From assembly GCA_964416595.1 (NCBI GenBank), contig CAYQES010000032.1:1-23950 (forward strand): a stretch of DNA of 23,950 nucleotides. Direction: 5' to 3'. The notes under the pieces were generated by a model. That model worked only from the letters and a program-made list of their open reading frames with translations, did not search any database and was not told where the DNA came from. The position numbers were made by a program, and so were the translations under genes. Each line of letters begins with the position of its first letter. Within the stretch, counting starts at the first letter, position 1. The stretch is from JAKFYM01 sp964416595. Its GTDB lineage: Bacteria > Bdellovibrionota > UBA1018 > CAIPTA01. Below, piece after piece: positions 23,271 through 23,950 of this stretch.

Positions 23271-23869
23271 GATTTCTTTTTCATCCCCACAGTGCCCGCC
23301 CTCTCCGCACGCTTATCCACTAAACTTAAACTTCGCTCCATTTTTAAGGTAAGCAACGGTGTATGGGAAATTTCTAAAAGATGATCCACAATGAACCAAA
23401 CATTGTCTTTTCTTGTCATCCAGTTCTTGGAGTCGAATCGCTTCAAATTCACAGGTTGAGAATAAGTGCGTAAGGTTCGTTGCCGGCGTTTATTAAAGTA
23501 ATCGTTGAAGTAACTCATAGCCAGTTCCCGTAATGAACGGTAAACCGGCGGTCGATACCGCAAGCCCGCATAGTTAGATGAAGCAATAGCCCCCCAGGCT
23601 CCATTTTCTTGAAATATAGCGATCACATGATCCGAATCCTGAGTGGCTTCCAAATCCATCAACAAGGGCGGATAGCCGTGAAAGCGCAAAGCGGCTGCCG
23701 CAAAAATCGCCCCCTCTAAACAGTGGGCTGTTTTATGGCGTAACACCATTTGTGGGGAAAAAGCCGTGTCCGCCAAATGATAAGGAATCTTGTCGAGAAA
23801 GGCTTGGATTTTTACTGGGCTCGAAAGAGAACGCAAAAATCTTCGTTCGCCGGCAGTGAAATCTTTCAT
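23267..23869 (-). CDS. Transglutaminase-like cysteine protein
   Basis: The 200-residue protein has no signal peptide and shows the transglutaminase-like core: Cys50 in KTAHCLEGAIFAAAALRFHG, His81 in QDSDHVIAIF and a following WGAIASSNYAGLRYR strand. The remainder (PVYRSLRELAMSYFNDYF) is typical of small bacterial proteins annotated this way. Activity (peptidase or transferase) is unknown. The ATG at 23869 lies only 4 nt from MITE copy 2, and TAA blocks the frame upstream, so the start is certain to be at or after it. The leader, ribosome site and perhaps promoter come from the MITE: AAAGGGG lies about 12 nt before the ATG. Confidence 0.8.
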   Translation of the reverse strand: MKDFTAGERRFLRSLSSPVKIQAFLDKIPYHLADTAFSPQMVLRHKTAHCLEGAIFAAAALRFHGYPPLLMDLEATQDSDHVIAIFQENGAWGAIASSNYAGLRYRPPVYRSLRELAMSYFNDYFNKRRQRTLRTYSQPVNLKRFDSKNWMTRKDNVWFIVDHLLEISHTPLLTLKMERSLSLVDKRAERAGTVGMKKKS

Positions 23870-23873
23870 ATTT

Positions 23874-23950
23874 TAAGCTGGCCCCTTTAATTGTGGATGG
23901 ATAGCGCTAACCAACTAGAATCTATAGGAAAAATTTAATATCCGCTAACT
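23874..23950. mobile_element. MITE-like element, copy 2, cut by the window end
   Basis: It opens with TAAGCTGGCCCCTTTAATTG.. (23874-23898) and continues as the reverse complement of the right part of copy 1, identical at 67 of 74 positions including a run of 28. Its other end lies beyond the window. It is inverted relative to copy 1, and the shared end faces the transglutaminase-like gene. Confidence 0.85.

Noticed and set aside
1..23950. CRISPR arrays, toxin-antitoxin pairs or a defence island
   Set aside because: No regularly spaced repeats and no small gene pairs of that kind; apart from the IS and MITEs the content is housekeeping and envelope genes.

Overview
The window looks like a chromosomal segment of a Gram-negative, type IV pilus-bearing bacterium, most likely of the Bdellovibrionota (Bdellovibrio-like). 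This placement is inferred from the gene mix: many short secreted proteins of unknown function, AmpG muropeptide uptake, PilT, an RND/LolA-type envelope exporter, and DUF4430-like and BON-domain exported proteins. No marker gene fixes the genus. Genes are packed tightly, often with ATGA or stop-to-start overlaps. No stretch longer than 300 bases lacks a gene, and no CRISPR array, rRNA or convincing intrinsic terminator was seen.

Layout. 1-66: the 5' part of a tRNA-Thr(CGU) on the minus strand. 199-2111: a two-gene operon of secreted unknowns behind a sigma-28-like promoter. 2113-8143: an envelope locus with an RND exporter fused in frame to a LolA-like periplasmic domain (minus), a divergent two-part secreted protein that may be a lipid carrier (plus), and an outer-membrane beta-barrel (minus). 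8238-14560: a seven-gene co-directional run of ampG, a 2Fe-2S ferredoxin-like protein, an unknown, a B12-type radical SAM protein, hslO (Hsp33), apaG and a YkgJ-like Cys cluster protein. 14540-15633: a minus-strand GNAT plus pseudouridine synthase pair. 15692-18613: a DusC-like tRNA dihydrouridine synthase, a small secreted protein and a PilT-type ATPase. 18610-19479: DUF4430-like and BON secreted proteins (minus). 19600-21553: a Cu/Zn-type superoxide dismutase, an insertion sequence and a YchJ-like SEC-C protein. 21643-23869: CdsA-like and PlsC-like phospholipid synthesis enzymes, then a convergent transglutaminase-like protein.

The most distinctive structure is a family of mobile DNA. An IS1-like insertion sequence (20095-21052) has near-perfect 24-25 bp terminal inverted repeats. 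The same repeat bounds a 172 bp element with no gene (16678-16849) and starts a second copy that runs off the window end (23874-23950). The two small copies are 67/74 identical across their shared segment, so they look like a MITE family mobilised by the IS. One copy supplies the last 14 codons of the dus gene. Both copies present the same end, with a conserved -10-like block, toward the start of a neighbouring gene.

Other points for follow-up are the RND-LolA fusion with a retained internal Shine-Dalgarno, start codon and signal peptide; a superoxide dismutase that keeps the copper ligands but lacks two zinc histidines; a transposase start codon buried in a hairpin; and two promoters of the same sigma-28-like geometry.
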